61,764 nt of DNA from positions 1 through 61,764 of the forward strand of contig NZ_JFHC01000052.1 in the NCBI RefSeq assembly GCF_000698595.1. The letters are read 5' to 3'. The stretch comes from Caballeronia glathei. Its GTDB lineage: Bacteria; Pseudomonadota; Gammaproteobacteria; Burkholderiales; Burkholderiaceae. Position 1 is the first letter of the stretch, and each line of letters opens with the position of its first letter. The notes under the pieces were generated by a model. That model had not been told where the DNA came from, searched no databases, and saw nothing but the letters and a program-made list of their open reading frames with translations. Position numbers and translations under genes: made by a program. Of the stretch, positions 8,988 to 17,635 are shown in pieces.

Positions 8988-10292
8988 ATGATGCGCAAGA
9001 GCCGGTTCGGGTCGAAGGCCGGCGGTGAAGACCGCCGCGATGAAGACCGGGATTCGGGCGGCTCGGGTAGTTCCGATCACGGCGCGGGCGCAAACGGTAC
9101 CGACGCCGGTGAAAGCGGTACTCATATCGCAGGCACCGATCGGTATGAACGGAGCAGCGAGCGGGCGGGCGCATCGAAGAGCAAGTCTGGCTGGGAGCGA
9201 AAACGTGAACGCGCCGGCGCGGAGACATCTGCGTCGGCGCGTCGCGTTTCTGCTGGCGGGTTGTCGCGCAAGGGCATGCCTGGAGACCGGGGTATCGGGC
9301 GCGATGGCACGATCGACTCGCCGGACGGCGCCGAAGCGCGAAGTGCTGATTCCGGCGCGGCGAAACCGCCAGGCCGCATGCACGATGCGGAAAAGCGCCA
9401 TGAAGACGAACGAGCGAAGCGCCTGGAACAGGCTCGCGTGCTGCTCGAACAGACGCTTGCCGGAACACAACGTGTCGGCGCGGGCGATTCGGCAACGAGT
9501 AAAGCAGCAAGAAGCAATGCGGCAAGAAGCGATGCCGCAAGAAGCGATGCAGCGAACCCCAGTGCGACGCGCACGCCGCGAGCTTTTCAATCTCCCGAAT
9601 CTCGAGACCCACCCGCCTTCCCTGATCCCTTCGAAGACGCCGACCCATTCGAGCCCTTCGAGCAATGCGTGCCCGCGTCAGCCGCTTCGGCACGACACGC
9701 CGTTTCCCCCGCAGGCAGCGCCGACTCGGGCGAATCCATCTACAGCCGTTCGAGCGAAACGCGCCGCGGGACACGCAACGCCGGTCCCGCGCATTCCAGC
9801 TCGTCCGAAGCCAAAGCGAGCAAGCGTCCGCAGCGTTCGCTGAAAGGCCGCGCGCTCGGCTATCTTTCGCGTCGCGAGTACAGCCGCGCGGAACTGTCGC
9901 GCAAGCTCGTGCCGTTCGTCGAAGAGGCGGATTCGCTCGAAACCTTGCTGGATACGCTTGAACGGGAGGGGTGGCTGTCGAACGAACGGTTTGTCGAGAG
10001 CGTCGTTCACCGGCGCGCGGGACGCATGGGCGCGAGCCGGATCGTCGACGAACTCAAGCGTCACGCGGTGGGCGACGCGCTCATCAAGCAGACGGGCGAG
10101 AAGCTGTCCGGCACCGAGATCGCGCGGGCCAAGGCGGTATGGAGCCGCAAGTACGGCACGCCGCCCGCGAATCCGGCGGAACGCGCGAAGCAGTCGAGGT
10201 TCCTCGCGGCGCGGGGGTTTTCGGGCGGCACGATCGCCAAGGTGCTGAAGGGCAGCGACGACGACCCTGGCATCGATCCCGGCGACGAATAA
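8988..10292 (+). CDS. recX: RecX-type RecA regulator with very long N-terminal extension
   Basis: RecX binds and caps RecA filaments and restrains their activity. The RecX domain is only the last 150 residues or so (from about 282: GRALGYLSRREYSRAELSRK through FLAARGFSGGTIAKVL), with three-helix repeats typical of the family. The first 280 residues are hydrophilic, low-complexity and rich in Arg, Ser, Ala, Asp and Gly. They include a 15-bp tandem repeat encoding AARSN/AARSD (9504-9548). RecX is normally about 150-270 aa, so this 434-aa form is unusual. ATG 8988 is the first start after recA, but a later start inside the extension cannot be excluded. It is probably read through from recA. Confidence 0.88.
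   Translation: MMRKSRFGSKAGGEDRRDEDRDSGGSGSSDHGAGANGTDAGESGTHIAGTDRYERSSERAGASKSKSGWERKRERAGAETSASARRVSAGGLSRKGMPGDRGIGRDGTIDSPDGAEARSADSGAAKPPGRMHDAEKRHEDERAKRLEQARVLLEQTLAGTQRVGAGDSATSKAARSNAARSDAARSDAANPSATRTPRAFQSPESRDPPAFPDPFEDADPFEPFEQCVPASAASARHAVSPAGSADSGESIYSRSSETRRGTRNAGPAHSSSSEAKASKRPQRSLKGRALGYLSRREYSRAELSRKLVPFVEEADSLETLLDTLEREGWLSNERFVESVVHRRAGRMGASRIVDELKRHAVGDALIKQTGEKLSGTEIARAKAVWSRKYGTPPANPAERAKQSRFLAARGFSGGTIAKVLKGSDDDPGIDPGDE
9504..9548 (+). repeat. 15-bp in-frame tandem repeat in recX
   Basis: Three near-identical 15-bp units encode AARSN, AARSD and AARSD, followed by a decayed fourth copy (AANPS). In-frame expansion by slippage would explain the length of this region. 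Confidence 0.85.
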
Positions 10293-10389
10293 CCCTCCTT
10301 CAAGGCACACGTCCGATTCATCCGGCGGGGTCCCCGGCGCCCGCGTGCATGCGCGCGAGCAAGCGCCGGGACTGAAATACCCGGTATGC

Positions 10390-10395
10390 TAAAAT
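10390..10395 (+). promoter_or_regulatory. Possible -10 element of the DUF2889 gene
   Basis: TAAAAT lies 36 bp before the chosen start and is preceded by TATGC. No clear -35 is seen at the usual distance. Confidence 0.35.
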
Positions 10396-10430
10396 TCAGC
10401 GGTTTCCCATTCCGGCCTTCCTCTTCTCGC

Positions 10431-11057
10431 ATGCCGCTTTCTCCGCCCGTTTCCCGCCAGTTGCGCCATCGCCGCGCGATTCGACTGGAAGCCTTCGAGC
10501 GGGACGACGGGCTGTGGGACGTCGAAGCCTGTCTAACCGATGAAAAGCCGCGCGATGTTCATCTCGCGTCGGGCGTCCGGCCAAACGGCCTGCCGATCCA
10601 TGAACTCTGGCTGCGCATCACCATCGACCGCAAGCTCACCATCGTCGACGCCGAGGCGTCGTCGGAATGGGCGCCCTATGGCGGTCTGTGCGCCGAGTCG
10701 AATCCCGTCTACCGTTCCCTCATCGGTCTCAATCTTCTGCAGAATTTTCGCCGCGAAGCCAATCGGCTCCTGCGCGGCACGACCGGCTGCACGCATCTCA
10801 CCGAGCTGTGCGCCGTCCTCCCGACAGCCGCGATACAGGCATTCGCGGGCGAAGTCTGGGACACCGACAACGGCAGCCCGAGCGGCCAGCCGGATCAGGC
10901 ATCAGCAGAGAACCCGCCGTTTCAGCTCGGCCGCTGCAATGCGCTGCGCTTTGACGGCGCCGCGGTCGGGGAGTACTACCCGCGCTGGTTCGGGCACAGG
11001 CCGCGCGAGGCGGACGAGCGGCCAGGCATCGAAGAAAAAGGCAGGCTAGATCCGTGA
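10431..11057 (+). CDS. DUF2889-type protein
   Basis: A 208-aa cytoplasmic protein that I place in the DUF2889 family; its molecular function is unknown. The conserved core includes RQLRHRRAIRLEAF, a motif resembling LWLRITIDRKLTIVDAEA, and FRREANRLLRGTTGCTHLTELC. It has no signal peptide or membrane helix. The last 40 residues are charged. I chose MPLSPPV at 10431; the upstream ATG at 10386 overlaps the putative promoter. It sits between recX and sucC, an order common in Burkholderia-type genomes, but nothing ties it to either pathway. Confidence 0.82.
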   Translation: MPLSPPVSRQLRHRRAIRLEAFERDDGLWDVEACLTDEKPRDVHLASGVRPNGLPIHELWLRITIDRKLTIVDAEASSEWAPYGGLCAESNPVYRSLIGLNLLQNFRREANRLLRGTTGCTHLTELCAVLPTAAIQAFAGEVWDTDNGSPSGQPDQASAENPPFQLGRCNALRFDGAAVGEYYPRWFGHRPREADERPGIEEKGRLDP

Positions 11058-11183
11058 CACGCGCGAAAGCGCACGCGGAATCCGGCGAAGTCGGCAAAAC
11101 GAAGAAGCGGCAAGACACAGCAAATAATCAGCGGCTCAAGAAAAGCGAAGTTCAATCCAACTCTCAGACTGAAGGAATCACGC

Positions 11184-12350
11184 ATGAAGATTCACGAGTA
11201 CCAGGGTAAGGAAATCCTGCGGAAGTTCGGCGTCGCGGTCCCGCGCGGCAAGCCCGTGTTCTCGGTGGATGATGCGGTCAAGGCCGCAGAAGAGCTGGGC
11301 GGCCCGGTATGGGTCGTCAAGGCGCAGATTCACGCTGGCGGCCGCGGCAAGGGCGGTGGCGTGAAGGTCGCGAAGTCGATCGAGCAGGTTCGCGAATACT
11401 CGAACCAGATCCTCGGCATGCAGCTCGTCACCCACCAGACCGGCCCTGAAGGCCAGAAGGTGAATCGTCTGCTCATCGAGGAAGGCGCGGACATCAAGAA
11501 GGAACTGTACGTTGGCCTCGTGCTCGACCGTGTTTCGCAGAAGGTCGTCGTGATGGCGTCGAGCGAAGGCGGCATGGACATCGAGGAAGTCGCGGAAAAG
11601 ACGCCGGAACTGCTGCACAAGTTCGCCGTCGAGCCGTCGACAGGTCTTCAGGACAAGGACGCCGACGACCTCGCCCGCAAGATCGGCATTCCGGACGCGT
11701 CGATTCCGCAAGCGCGCGCGATTCTGCAGGGCCTCTACAAGGCGTTCTGGGAAACGGACGCATCGCTCGCCGAAATCAACCCGCTGATCGTCACCGGCAA
11801 CGGCAAGGTGATCGCGCTCGACGCCAAGTTCAACTTCGACTCGAACGCGCTCTTCCGCCACCCGGACGTCGTTGCGTATCGCGATATCGACGAAGAAGAT
11901 CCGGCTGAAGTGGAAGCGTCGAAGTTCGACCTCGCGTACATTTCGCTCGACGGCAATATCGGCTGTCTCGTGAACGGCGCGGGCCTCGCGATGGCGACGA
12001 TGGACACGATCAAGCTCTTCGGCGGCGAGCCGGCGAACTTCCTCGACGTGGGCGGCGGCGCCACGACCGAGAAGGTCACGGAAGCCTTCAAGATCATGTT
12101 GAAGAACCCGAACCTGAAGGCGATCCTCGTGAACATCTTCGGCGGCATCATGCGCTGCGACGTGATCGCGGAAGGTGTGGTGACGGCGTCGAAGGCGGTG
12201 GCGCTGAAGGTGCCGCTCGTCGTGCGCATGAAGGGCACGAACGAAGACCTGGGCAAGAAGATTCTGGCGGACTCAGGCCTGCCGATCATCGCGGCCGACA
12301 GCATGGAAGAAGCTGCGCAGAAGGTCGTCGCTGCGGCCGTTGGCAAGTAA
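11184..12350 (+). CDS. sucC: Succinyl-CoA synthetase beta subunit
   Basis: A 388-aa ADP-forming succinate-CoA ligase beta chain. With SucD it interconverts succinyl-CoA and succinate while making ATP or GTP in the citric-acid cycle. An ATP-grasp domain starts at MKIHEYQGKEILRKFGV and contains the glycine-rich nucleotide loop GGRGKGGGVK (about 53-62). The CoA-ligase domain has GCLVNGAGLAMATMD and NIFGGIMRCDVIA. Length matches the family. GAAGGAATC precedes the start. sucD follows after 115 bp, presumably in the same transcript. Confidence 0.99.
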   Translation: MKIHEYQGKEILRKFGVAVPRGKPVFSVDDAVKAAEELGGPVWVVKAQIHAGGRGKGGGVKVAKSIEQVREYSNQILGMQLVTHQTGPEGQKVNRLLIEEGADIKKELYVGLVLDRVSQKVVVMASSEGGMDIEEVAEKTPELLHKFAVEPSTGLQDKDADDLARKIGIPDASIPQARAILQGLYKAFWETDASLAEINPLIVTGNGKVIALDAKFNFDSNALFRHPDVVAYRDIDEEDPAEVEASKFDLAYISLDGNIGCLVNGAGLAMATMDTIKLFGGEPANFLDVGGGATTEKVTEAFKIMLKNPNLKAILVNIFGGIMRCDVIAEGVVTASKAVALKVPLVVRMKGTNEDLGKKILADSGLPIIAADSMEEAAQKVVAAAVGK

Positions 12351-12465
12351 GCGCGCTTTCGAAAGCACGTCCACGAGCGTTCCACCAGATACGAATGGCG
12401 GCGTCATCCCCGCGCGAGGCACAGGAGCGCGGGCGCGACGCCGCCAAACGAACAGAGGTCCATAC

Positions 12466-13347
12466 ATGTCGATTCTGATCAACAAAGACACCAAGGTCAT
12501 CACGCAGGGCATCACCGGCAAGACGGGTCAGTTCCACACGCGCGCCTGCCGCGAATACGCGAACGGCCGCGAGGCATACGTCGCGGGCGTGAACCCGAAG
12601 AAGGCCGGCGAAGATTTCGAAGGCATTCCGATCTACGCGAGCGTCAAGGAAGCGAAGGCTGAAACCGGCGCAACGGTTTCGGTCATCTACGTGCCGCCGG
12701 CAGGCGCCGCCGCCGCGATCTGGGAAGCCGTCGAAGCCGACCTCGATCTCGCCATCTGCATCACGGAAGGCATTCCCGTGCGCGACATGCTCGAGATCAA
12801 GGACCGCATGCGCCGCGAGAACCGCAAGACGCTGCTGCTCGGGCCTAACTGCCCGGGCACGATCACGCCGGACGAGCTGAAGATCGGCATCATGCCGGGC
12901 CACATCCACAAGAAGGGCCGCATCGGCGTCGTGTCGCGTTCGGGCACGCTCACGTACGAAGCGGTCGGCCAGTTGTCGGCGCTCGGCCTCGGCCAGTCGT
13001 CGGCGGTGGGCATCGGCGGCGACCCGATCAACGGTCTCAAGCACATCGACGTCATGAAGATGTTCAACGACGATCCGGATACGGACGCCGTGATCATGAT
13101 CGGCGAGATCGGCGGTCCGGACGAAGCCAACGCGGCCTACTGGATCAAGGACAACATGAAGAAGCCGGTGGTCGGCTTCATCGCGGGCGTGACGGCGCCT
13201 CCGGGCAAGCGCATGGGTCACGCCGGCGCGCTGATCTCGGGCGGTGCCGACACGGCGGAAGCCAAGCTCGAAATCATGGATGCCTGCGGCATCAAGGTCA
13301 CGAAGAACCCGTCGGAAATGGCGCGTTTGCTGAAATCGGTGATCTGA
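12466..13347 (+). CDS. sucD: Succinyl-CoA synthetase alpha subunit
   Basis: A 293-aa alpha chain that binds CoA and carries the phosphorylated histidine. The N-terminal Rossmann CoA-binding domain has ITQGITGKTGQFHTR. The active-site His is in MGHAGALISGG near residue 252, which fits the family position. The longer open frame from 12340 is rejected because MSILINKDTKV is the canonical N-terminus and has AGAGG upstream. A strong terminator follows at 13423. Confidence 0.98.
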   Translation: MSILINKDTKVITQGITGKTGQFHTRACREYANGREAYVAGVNPKKAGEDFEGIPIYASVKEAKAETGATVSVIYVPPAGAAAAIWEAVEADLDLAICITEGIPVRDMLEIKDRMRRENRKTLLLGPNCPGTITPDELKIGIMPGHIHKKGRIGVVSRSGTLTYEAVGQLSALGLGQSSAVGIGGDPINGLKHIDVMKMFNDDPDTDAVIMIGEIGGPDEANAAYWIKDNMKKPVVGFIAGVTAPPGKRMGHAGALISGGADTAEAKLEIMDACGIKVTKNPSEMARLLKSVI

Positions 13348-13422
13348 GGAAGCGGAAACCGGCAGAAATCGCGAGGGTTTGGTAATCTCTTACGGAACCC
13401 TTTCGTAAAATGTCGATTCTGA

Positions 13423-13453
13423 AGCGAGGGAGCGGTTGCTTCCTCGCTTTTTT
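13423..13453 (+). terminator. Terminator after sucCD
   Basis: An 11-bp stem, AGCGAGGGAGC / GCTTCCTCGCT with loop GGTT, is followed by a run of T. It ends the sucCD transcript before terC. Confidence 0.85.
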
Positions 13454-13488
13454 ATTTTCTGCAGACGTTGTCGTACTTCACCTGATCC

Positions 13489-14199
13489 ATGCTCGAATTT
13501 TTCGCGACGCTCCACTGGGGCGCGGTTTTCCAGATCATCATCATCGACATCCTGCTCGGCGGCGACAACGCAGTCGTGATCGCGCTCGCGTGTCGCAACC
13601 TGCCGGCGAAGCAGCGCACGCGCGGCGTGCTGTTCGGCACGCTCGGTGCGATCCTGCTGCGGGTCGCGCTGATCGCGTTCGCGGTGGTGCTGCTCGACGT
13701 GCCGTTTCTCAAGTTCGTGGGGGGCGTGCTGCTGCTCTGGATCGGCATCAAGCTGATGATGCCGGGACACGAGGATCACCACATCGACCCGTCCGACCGG
13801 CTGTGGGCGGCGATCAAGACGATCATCGTCGCGGATGCCGTCATGAGCCTCGACAACGTGATCGCGATTGCAGGCGCGGCCGAAGCCGCCGATCCGGAGC
13901 ACCGCCTCGTGCTCGTGATTTTCGGGCTGGTAGTGAGCATTCCGTTGATCGTGTGGGGCAGCACGCTGGTACTGCGGCTGCTCGACCGCTTCCCGATCGT
14001 GATCGCGCTCGGCGCGGGGCTGCTCGGGTGGATCGCGGGCGGGCTGATCATCGGCGATCCGTTCATCGATCGCTGGCCGGCACTCAATACCACGAACGTG
14101 GAATACGCGGCGCACATCATCGGCGTGCTGGTCGTGCTGGCCGGCGGCTGGTTCTTCAAGCGCCGCGCGATCGCGGAGGGCCGCCGCGCGACGAACTGA
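13489..14199 (+). CDS. TerC/YjbE-family membrane protein
   Basis: A 236-aa integral membrane protein with about seven helices. It carries the family motifs DILLGGDNAVVIAL (near residue 20) and DAVMSLDNVIAIAG (near 120), whose acidic residues line a cation path. Relatives of the YjbE type are linked to manganese export and metal homeostasis; the family name comes from tellurite resistance. A hydrophilic loop with HEDHHIDPSDR may contact metal. I looked for a yybP-ykoY manganese riboswitch upstream and saw none, and the gap to the sucD terminator is only about 35 bp. Confidence 0.9.
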   Translation: MLEFFATLHWGAVFQIIIIDILLGGDNAVVIALACRNLPAKQRTRGVLFGTLGAILLRVALIAFAVVLLDVPFLKFVGGVLLLWIGIKLMMPGHEDHHIDPSDRLWAAIKTIIVADAVMSLDNVIAIAGAAEAADPEHRLVLVIFGLVVSIPLIVWGSTLVLRLLDRFPIVIALGAGLLGWIAGGLIIGDPFIDRWPALNTTNVEYAAHIIGVLVVLAGGWFFKRRAIAEGRRATN

Positions 14200-14264
14200 A
14201 GCGGCACGGCGCGGCGTTGGCCGATCGGCCGACTGCCGCGCTGGTCGCTCCCTGAATACGATGA

Positions 14265-14307
14265 AAGCGTCTGACCTGCACCGAGCGGTCAGGCGCTTTT
14301 GTCTTTT
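14265..14307 (+). terminator. Terminator after the TerC gene
   Basis: A 12-bp stem, AAGCGTCTGACC / GGTCAGGCGCTT with one G-T wobble, is followed by TTTT and then TTTTT. Confidence 0.8.
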
Positions 14308-14319
14308 TGGGGGTGAGCG

Positions 14320-14907
14320 ATGACGGTAGTGGCTTGTGGTTTCGAAGCGGTGAAGATGCCGCGGTGGTTTGAGCGGCGCATTCGCGAGAGGGGGAGAAGC
14401 GGCTTTACGCTGATCGAATTGATGATCGTGCTGGCGATCGTCGGCGTGGTGGCGGCGTATGCGATTCCCGCGTATCAGGACTATCTGGCGCGCAGCCGGG
14501 TGGGCGAGGGGTTGTCGCTTGCATCGTCGGCGCGGCTCGCGGTGGCGGAAAACGCCGCGAGCGGCTCCGATCTCGCGGGCGGCTACGCATCGCCGCCCGC
14601 CACGCGCAACGTCGAGTCGATCCGGATCGACACCGACAACGGGCAGGTGACCATCGCCTATACGACGCGCGTCGCGCCGGCGGGCTCGAACACGCTCGTG
14701 CTCGTGCCGTCGGCACCCGACAACGCCGATGCGCCCACTGCGCGCATTGCGCTCGCGAAAGGCACCGTGCAGGCGGGTTCGGTCACGTGGGAGTGCTTCA
14801 CGAGCGGCAAGGCGGCGTCATCGCTGCCGGCGCCGGGTGCGGGGCCGAAGCCCGCGGAAGCGCCGACGCTGCCCGCGAACCTCGCGCCGCCCGAGTGCCG
14901 TGCATGA
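14320..14907 (+). CDS. Type IV pilin (PilA-like major pilin)
   Basis: A 195-aa prepilin. A basic leader ends RGRSG, followed by the signature FTLIELMIVLAIVGVVAAYAIPAYQDYLARS. Prepilin peptidase should cut after G28, exposing Phe1 with Glu5. The globular part has two C-terminal cysteines (VTWECF and PPECRA) that would form the usual D-region disulfide. A Pro/Ala-rich segment (PAPGAGPKPAEAPTLPA) just before the last Cys is an attractive O-glycosylation site. The start at 14320 has a GGGGGTGAG ribosome site and gives a long 28-aa leader; MPRWFERR at 14356 would give 16 aa. The glycosyltransferase gene follows. Confidence 0.92.
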   Translation: MTVVACGFEAVKMPRWFERRIRERGRSGFTLIELMIVLAIVGVVAAYAIPAYQDYLARSRVGEGLSLASSARLAVAENAASGSDLAGGYASPPATRNVESIRIDTDNGQVTIAYTTRVAPAGSNTLVLVPSAPDNADAPTARIALAKGTVQAGSVTWECFTSGKAASSLPAPGAGPKPAEAPTLPANLAPPECRA

Positions 14908-15086
14908 TCTGCTGAACGGGCCGCGTCCACGGTCCGCGACGTGACGGTCGCGCGAAGACCACGCGTGACCGTCACGAAGGCATCGGCATGCCGGATGTAA
15001 GGCACACCGATTGCGCGCCGAATGGCGGGTGCGCAACGAAATCACTGCAATTCGCCCCGTTTTTCCCCGCATTTCGGCCCGGTCGC

Positions 15087-15115
15087 CGGACAGCCCGGGT
15101 AATTTTTTGTATAGT
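15087..15115 (+). promoter_or_regulatory. Probable promoter of pglL
   Basis: A -35 of CGGACA (15087-15092) and a -10 of TATAGT (15110-15115) are 17 bp apart, 30 bp before the start codon. Confidence 0.6.
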
Positions 15116-15144
15116 GCGCCGGTCGCCGACGTTCCCAGCCCCTC

Positions 15145-16956
15145 ATGCCTTCACAATTCGCGCGTTTTCTCTGCTTCGCCGTCCTGTTTCTCGCACTGAC
15201 GATTCCTTACGCCGTCGTCAACCACACCTACCCGATCCCGACCTTTTATGCCGAATACAGTGCGCTCGCGCTGTATCTGGCGCTCGGCGCGACAGTGGCG
15301 CTGCTCGTGCGGGTCTCGGAGCCGCGCGTTCCGTTCGCCATGCCGACGGTCTCGCTCATGCCGCTCGCATTCGGCGTGCTGCTCGTCGCGCAGACGATGC
15401 TGCTGCCGACCGCGCAGCCGTCGATGAACTGGCTGGGCGGCGGCTATCTGCTGGCGTCGTTCGTCGCGGTGCACACCGGGTTTGGCCTCGTGCGCGCGGG
15501 CCTGGCCGAGAAGGCGCTGCGCTGGGCCGCCGCGGCGGTGATCCTCGGCGGGCTGTTCGCGGTGTTCTGCCAGTTCGTGCAGCTCTTTCATGCCGAAGTG
15601 AAATTCACGCCGCTCGTCGTCGCCTACAACGTGATGGCCGATCGCCGGCCTTTCGGCAACATGGCCCAGGCGAACCACCTTGCCACCTACATCGCGTTCG
15701 GGATGACCGGCGCGCTCTTCTTCGTGCAGACGAGGCGGTTGCCGGTGATCGTGTGGCTCGCGCTTTCGGCGATATTCTCGGCCGGGCTCGCGCTCACCGT
15801 GTCGCGCGGACCGTGGCTGCAGATGGCGGTGATCGTGGTCGCCGGGTTCTGGATGGCGTTCGTGCAGGGGCGGGCGGTGTCGGCCGAGGGCTTCGACGGT
15901 CCGTCGAGGCGCGAGCGGCGCGCATGGCTGATACCGGTGGTGCTCGCGCTCGTCTTCATCGCCGTGAACGCCGCGATTCGCTGGGCGAACATCCGCTTTC
16001 AACTGGACCTCGCGCAGTCGGCGGCCGAGCGCATGCAGGACGCGAACCAGATCGCGCCGCGGCTCGCGCTCTGGAAATACGGCTGGACGATGTTCACGAC
16101 GCACCCGCTGCTCGGCGTCGGCTGGGGCGAGTTTCCGCGCTATCAGTTCGAGTTCGTGCGCGATCTCGGCGGCGTGGAGATCGCGAACAATTCGCACGAC
16201 ATCTTCATCGACCTGCTCGCGAAGACCGGCCTGCTCGGGCTCGGCATTCTGCTGCTCGGCGTGCTCACGTGGCTGATCCGCGTACTGCGCGCGCCGCACA
16301 CACCCGCGCGCATCTTCGCGCTCGCGCTGCTCGGCGTGCTGATGATGCATGCGCTCGTCGAATATCCGCAGCAGTACATGTTCTTCCTGATGCCTGCGAT
16401 GCTGATTTTCGGCCTGCTGGAGACGCGCGGGCTGCGGCTCGTTGCGCGCCCGGTGTCGTACGGGCTTTACACGATTCTCGTACTCGGCGGCCTGGCGTCG
16501 CTTTATCCGGTGATGCGCGACTACAACCGCGCGGAGGTGCTGTATTACGGCACGCGGCCGGCCGAGCAGTATCGCAACGATCCGTCGTTCCTGTTTCGCG
16601 CGTGGGGGGAGTACGGCGCGGCGACGCTGTTGCCGATGAACGGGCAGAACCTCGCCGAGAAGCTCGCGATGCACCAGCAGGCGATCGCGCTGCTGCCCGG
16701 CGAGACGGTGCTGAGGCGCTACGCGGTGCTGCAGGCGCTGGCGGGCGAGCGCGAGGCGGCGCTGGATACGGTTGCGCGCCTGAAGATTTTCGCGACACAG
16801 CTGCACGACTGGCCGAAGCAACTGGCGGCGGTGTATCAGTTGCTCGACGAGCAGGGCAAGCCGATGGCGGGGTTCAAGGCGGAACTGGTGAAGCTGTATG
16901 GGATGCCGGCCGCGGAGCACTTGCAGTCCGACGACGAGGAGGACGACGAGGAATGA
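15145..16956 (+). CDS. pglL: PglL-family O-oligosaccharyltransferase
   Basis: A 603-aa inner-membrane enzyme of the Wzy/WaaL/PglL superfamily. It moves a lipid-linked glycan to Ser or Thr residues of exported proteins such as pilin. About a dozen membrane helices precede a C-terminal periplasmic part. The Wzy_C-type signature around residue 340-365 (ANNSHDIFIDLLAKTGLLGLG) places the conserved catalytic His at 351. The PglL-type start (FLCFAVLFLALTIPY, NHTYPIPTFYAEY) and the C-terminal segment (about 430-600) distinguish it from plain O-antigen ligase. Adjacency to pilin supports pilin or general O-glycosylation. The C-terminus is very acidic. Confidence 0.9.
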   Translation: MPSQFARFLCFAVLFLALTIPYAVVNHTYPIPTFYAEYSALALYLALGATVALLVRVSEPRVPFAMPTVSLMPLAFGVLLVAQTMLLPTAQPSMNWLGGGYLLASFVAVHTGFGLVRAGLAEKALRWAAAAVILGGLFAVFCQFVQLFHAEVKFTPLVVAYNVMADRRPFGNMAQANHLATYIAFGMTGALFFVQTRRLPVIVWLALSAIFSAGLALTVSRGPWLQMAVIVVAGFWMAFVQGRAVSAEGFDGPSRRERRAWLIPVVLALVFIAVNAAIRWANIRFQLDLAQSAAERMQDANQIAPRLALWKYGWTMFTTHPLLGVGWGEFPRYQFEFVRDLGGVEIANNSHDIFIDLLAKTGLLGLGILLLGVLTWLIRVLRAPHTPARIFALALLGVLMMHALVEYPQQYMFFLMPAMLIFGLLETRGLRLVARPVSYGLYTILVLGGLASLYPVMRDYNRAEVLYYGTRPAEQYRNDPSFLFRAWGEYGAATLLPMNGQNLAEKLAMHQQAIALLPGETVLRRYAVLQALAGEREAALDTVARLKIFATQLHDWPKQLAAVYQLLDEQGKPMAGFKAELVKLYGMPAAEHLQSDDEEDDEE

Positions 16957-16958
16957 CG

Positions 16959-16983
16959 AAAGGCGGCTTCGAGCCGCCTTTTT
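16959..16983. terminator. Shared terminator between pglL and moaC
   Basis: The hairpin AAAGGCGGCT / AGCCGCCTTT with a TCG loop has a T run on one side and an A pair on the other. It lies between convergent genes, two bases from the moaC stop. Confidence 0.8.
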
Positions 16984-16984
16984 G

Positions 16985-17464
16985 TTACGCGGGGGCCACC
17001 CAGTCCCCCGACTTCCCTCCGCGCTTTTCCTGCACGTGCACGTTGTTGATGGTCATCCCGCGATCCACAGCCTTGCACATGTCGTAAATCGTCAGCAGCC
17101 CGACCTGCACCGCGGTCAGCGCTTCCATCTCCACCCCCGTGCGCCCGACCGTCTCCACGCGCACTTCGCAATGCACGCCCGGCAGCGCTTCGTCGACGGC
17201 AAAATCCACCGCAACGCGCGTGAGCGCGAGCGGATGGCACAGCGGAATCAGATCCGACGTTCGCTTCGCCCCCTGGATCGCCGCGATCCGCGCGACGCCA
17301 AGCACGTCGCCCTTCTTCGCCCGGCCTTCGCGGATCAGCGAAAGCGTGCCTGCCAGCATCGCGATCGAGCCGCGCGCCACTGCGACGCGCCGCGTTTCGC
17401 TCTTGTCGCCGACATCGACCATGTGCGCTTCGCCAGAAGCATCGAAATGAGTGAGTCCGGACAT
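16985..17464 (-). CDS. moaC: Cyclic pyranopterin monophosphate synthase
   Basis: A 159-aa MoaC. With MoaA it turns GTP into the first pterin intermediate of molybdenum cofactor. Family motifs are FDASGEAHMVDVGDK near the start, LIPLCHPLALT (about 72-82), VRVETVGRTGVEMEALTA and YDMCKAVDRGM. Length is normal. A frame open to 18598 is rejected; the start at 17464 has AGGAGAGG seven bases upstream. Confidence 0.97.
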   Translation of the reverse strand: MSGLTHFDASGEAHMVDVGDKSETRRVAVARGSIAMLAGTLSLIREGRAKKGDVLGVARIAAIQGAKRTSDLIPLCHPLALTRVAVDFAVDEALPGVHCEVRVETVGRTGVEMEALTAVQVGLLTIYDMCKAVDRGMTINNVHVQEKRGGKSGDWVAPA

Positions 17465-17635
17465 AGCCTCTCCTTCAAAGGGGCGCCTATCATACCAGCG
17501 GCGATCCGTCGCGCGCGGGGTACGCAACGCCGCCGATCGTCGCCGGAGTTGCCTGAACACTTGATACGATAAGCTCGTTTTCGTCTTTCGGCCGGGCCGG
17601 GTTCGGTCCGGCGAACGTGCAGCGCCAAGTACGCC

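Noticed and set aside
13454..13488. Manganese riboswitch (yybP-ykoY) before the TerC gene
   Set aside because: Only about 35 bp separate the sucCD terminator from the terC start, too short, and no conserved riboswitch bases are present.
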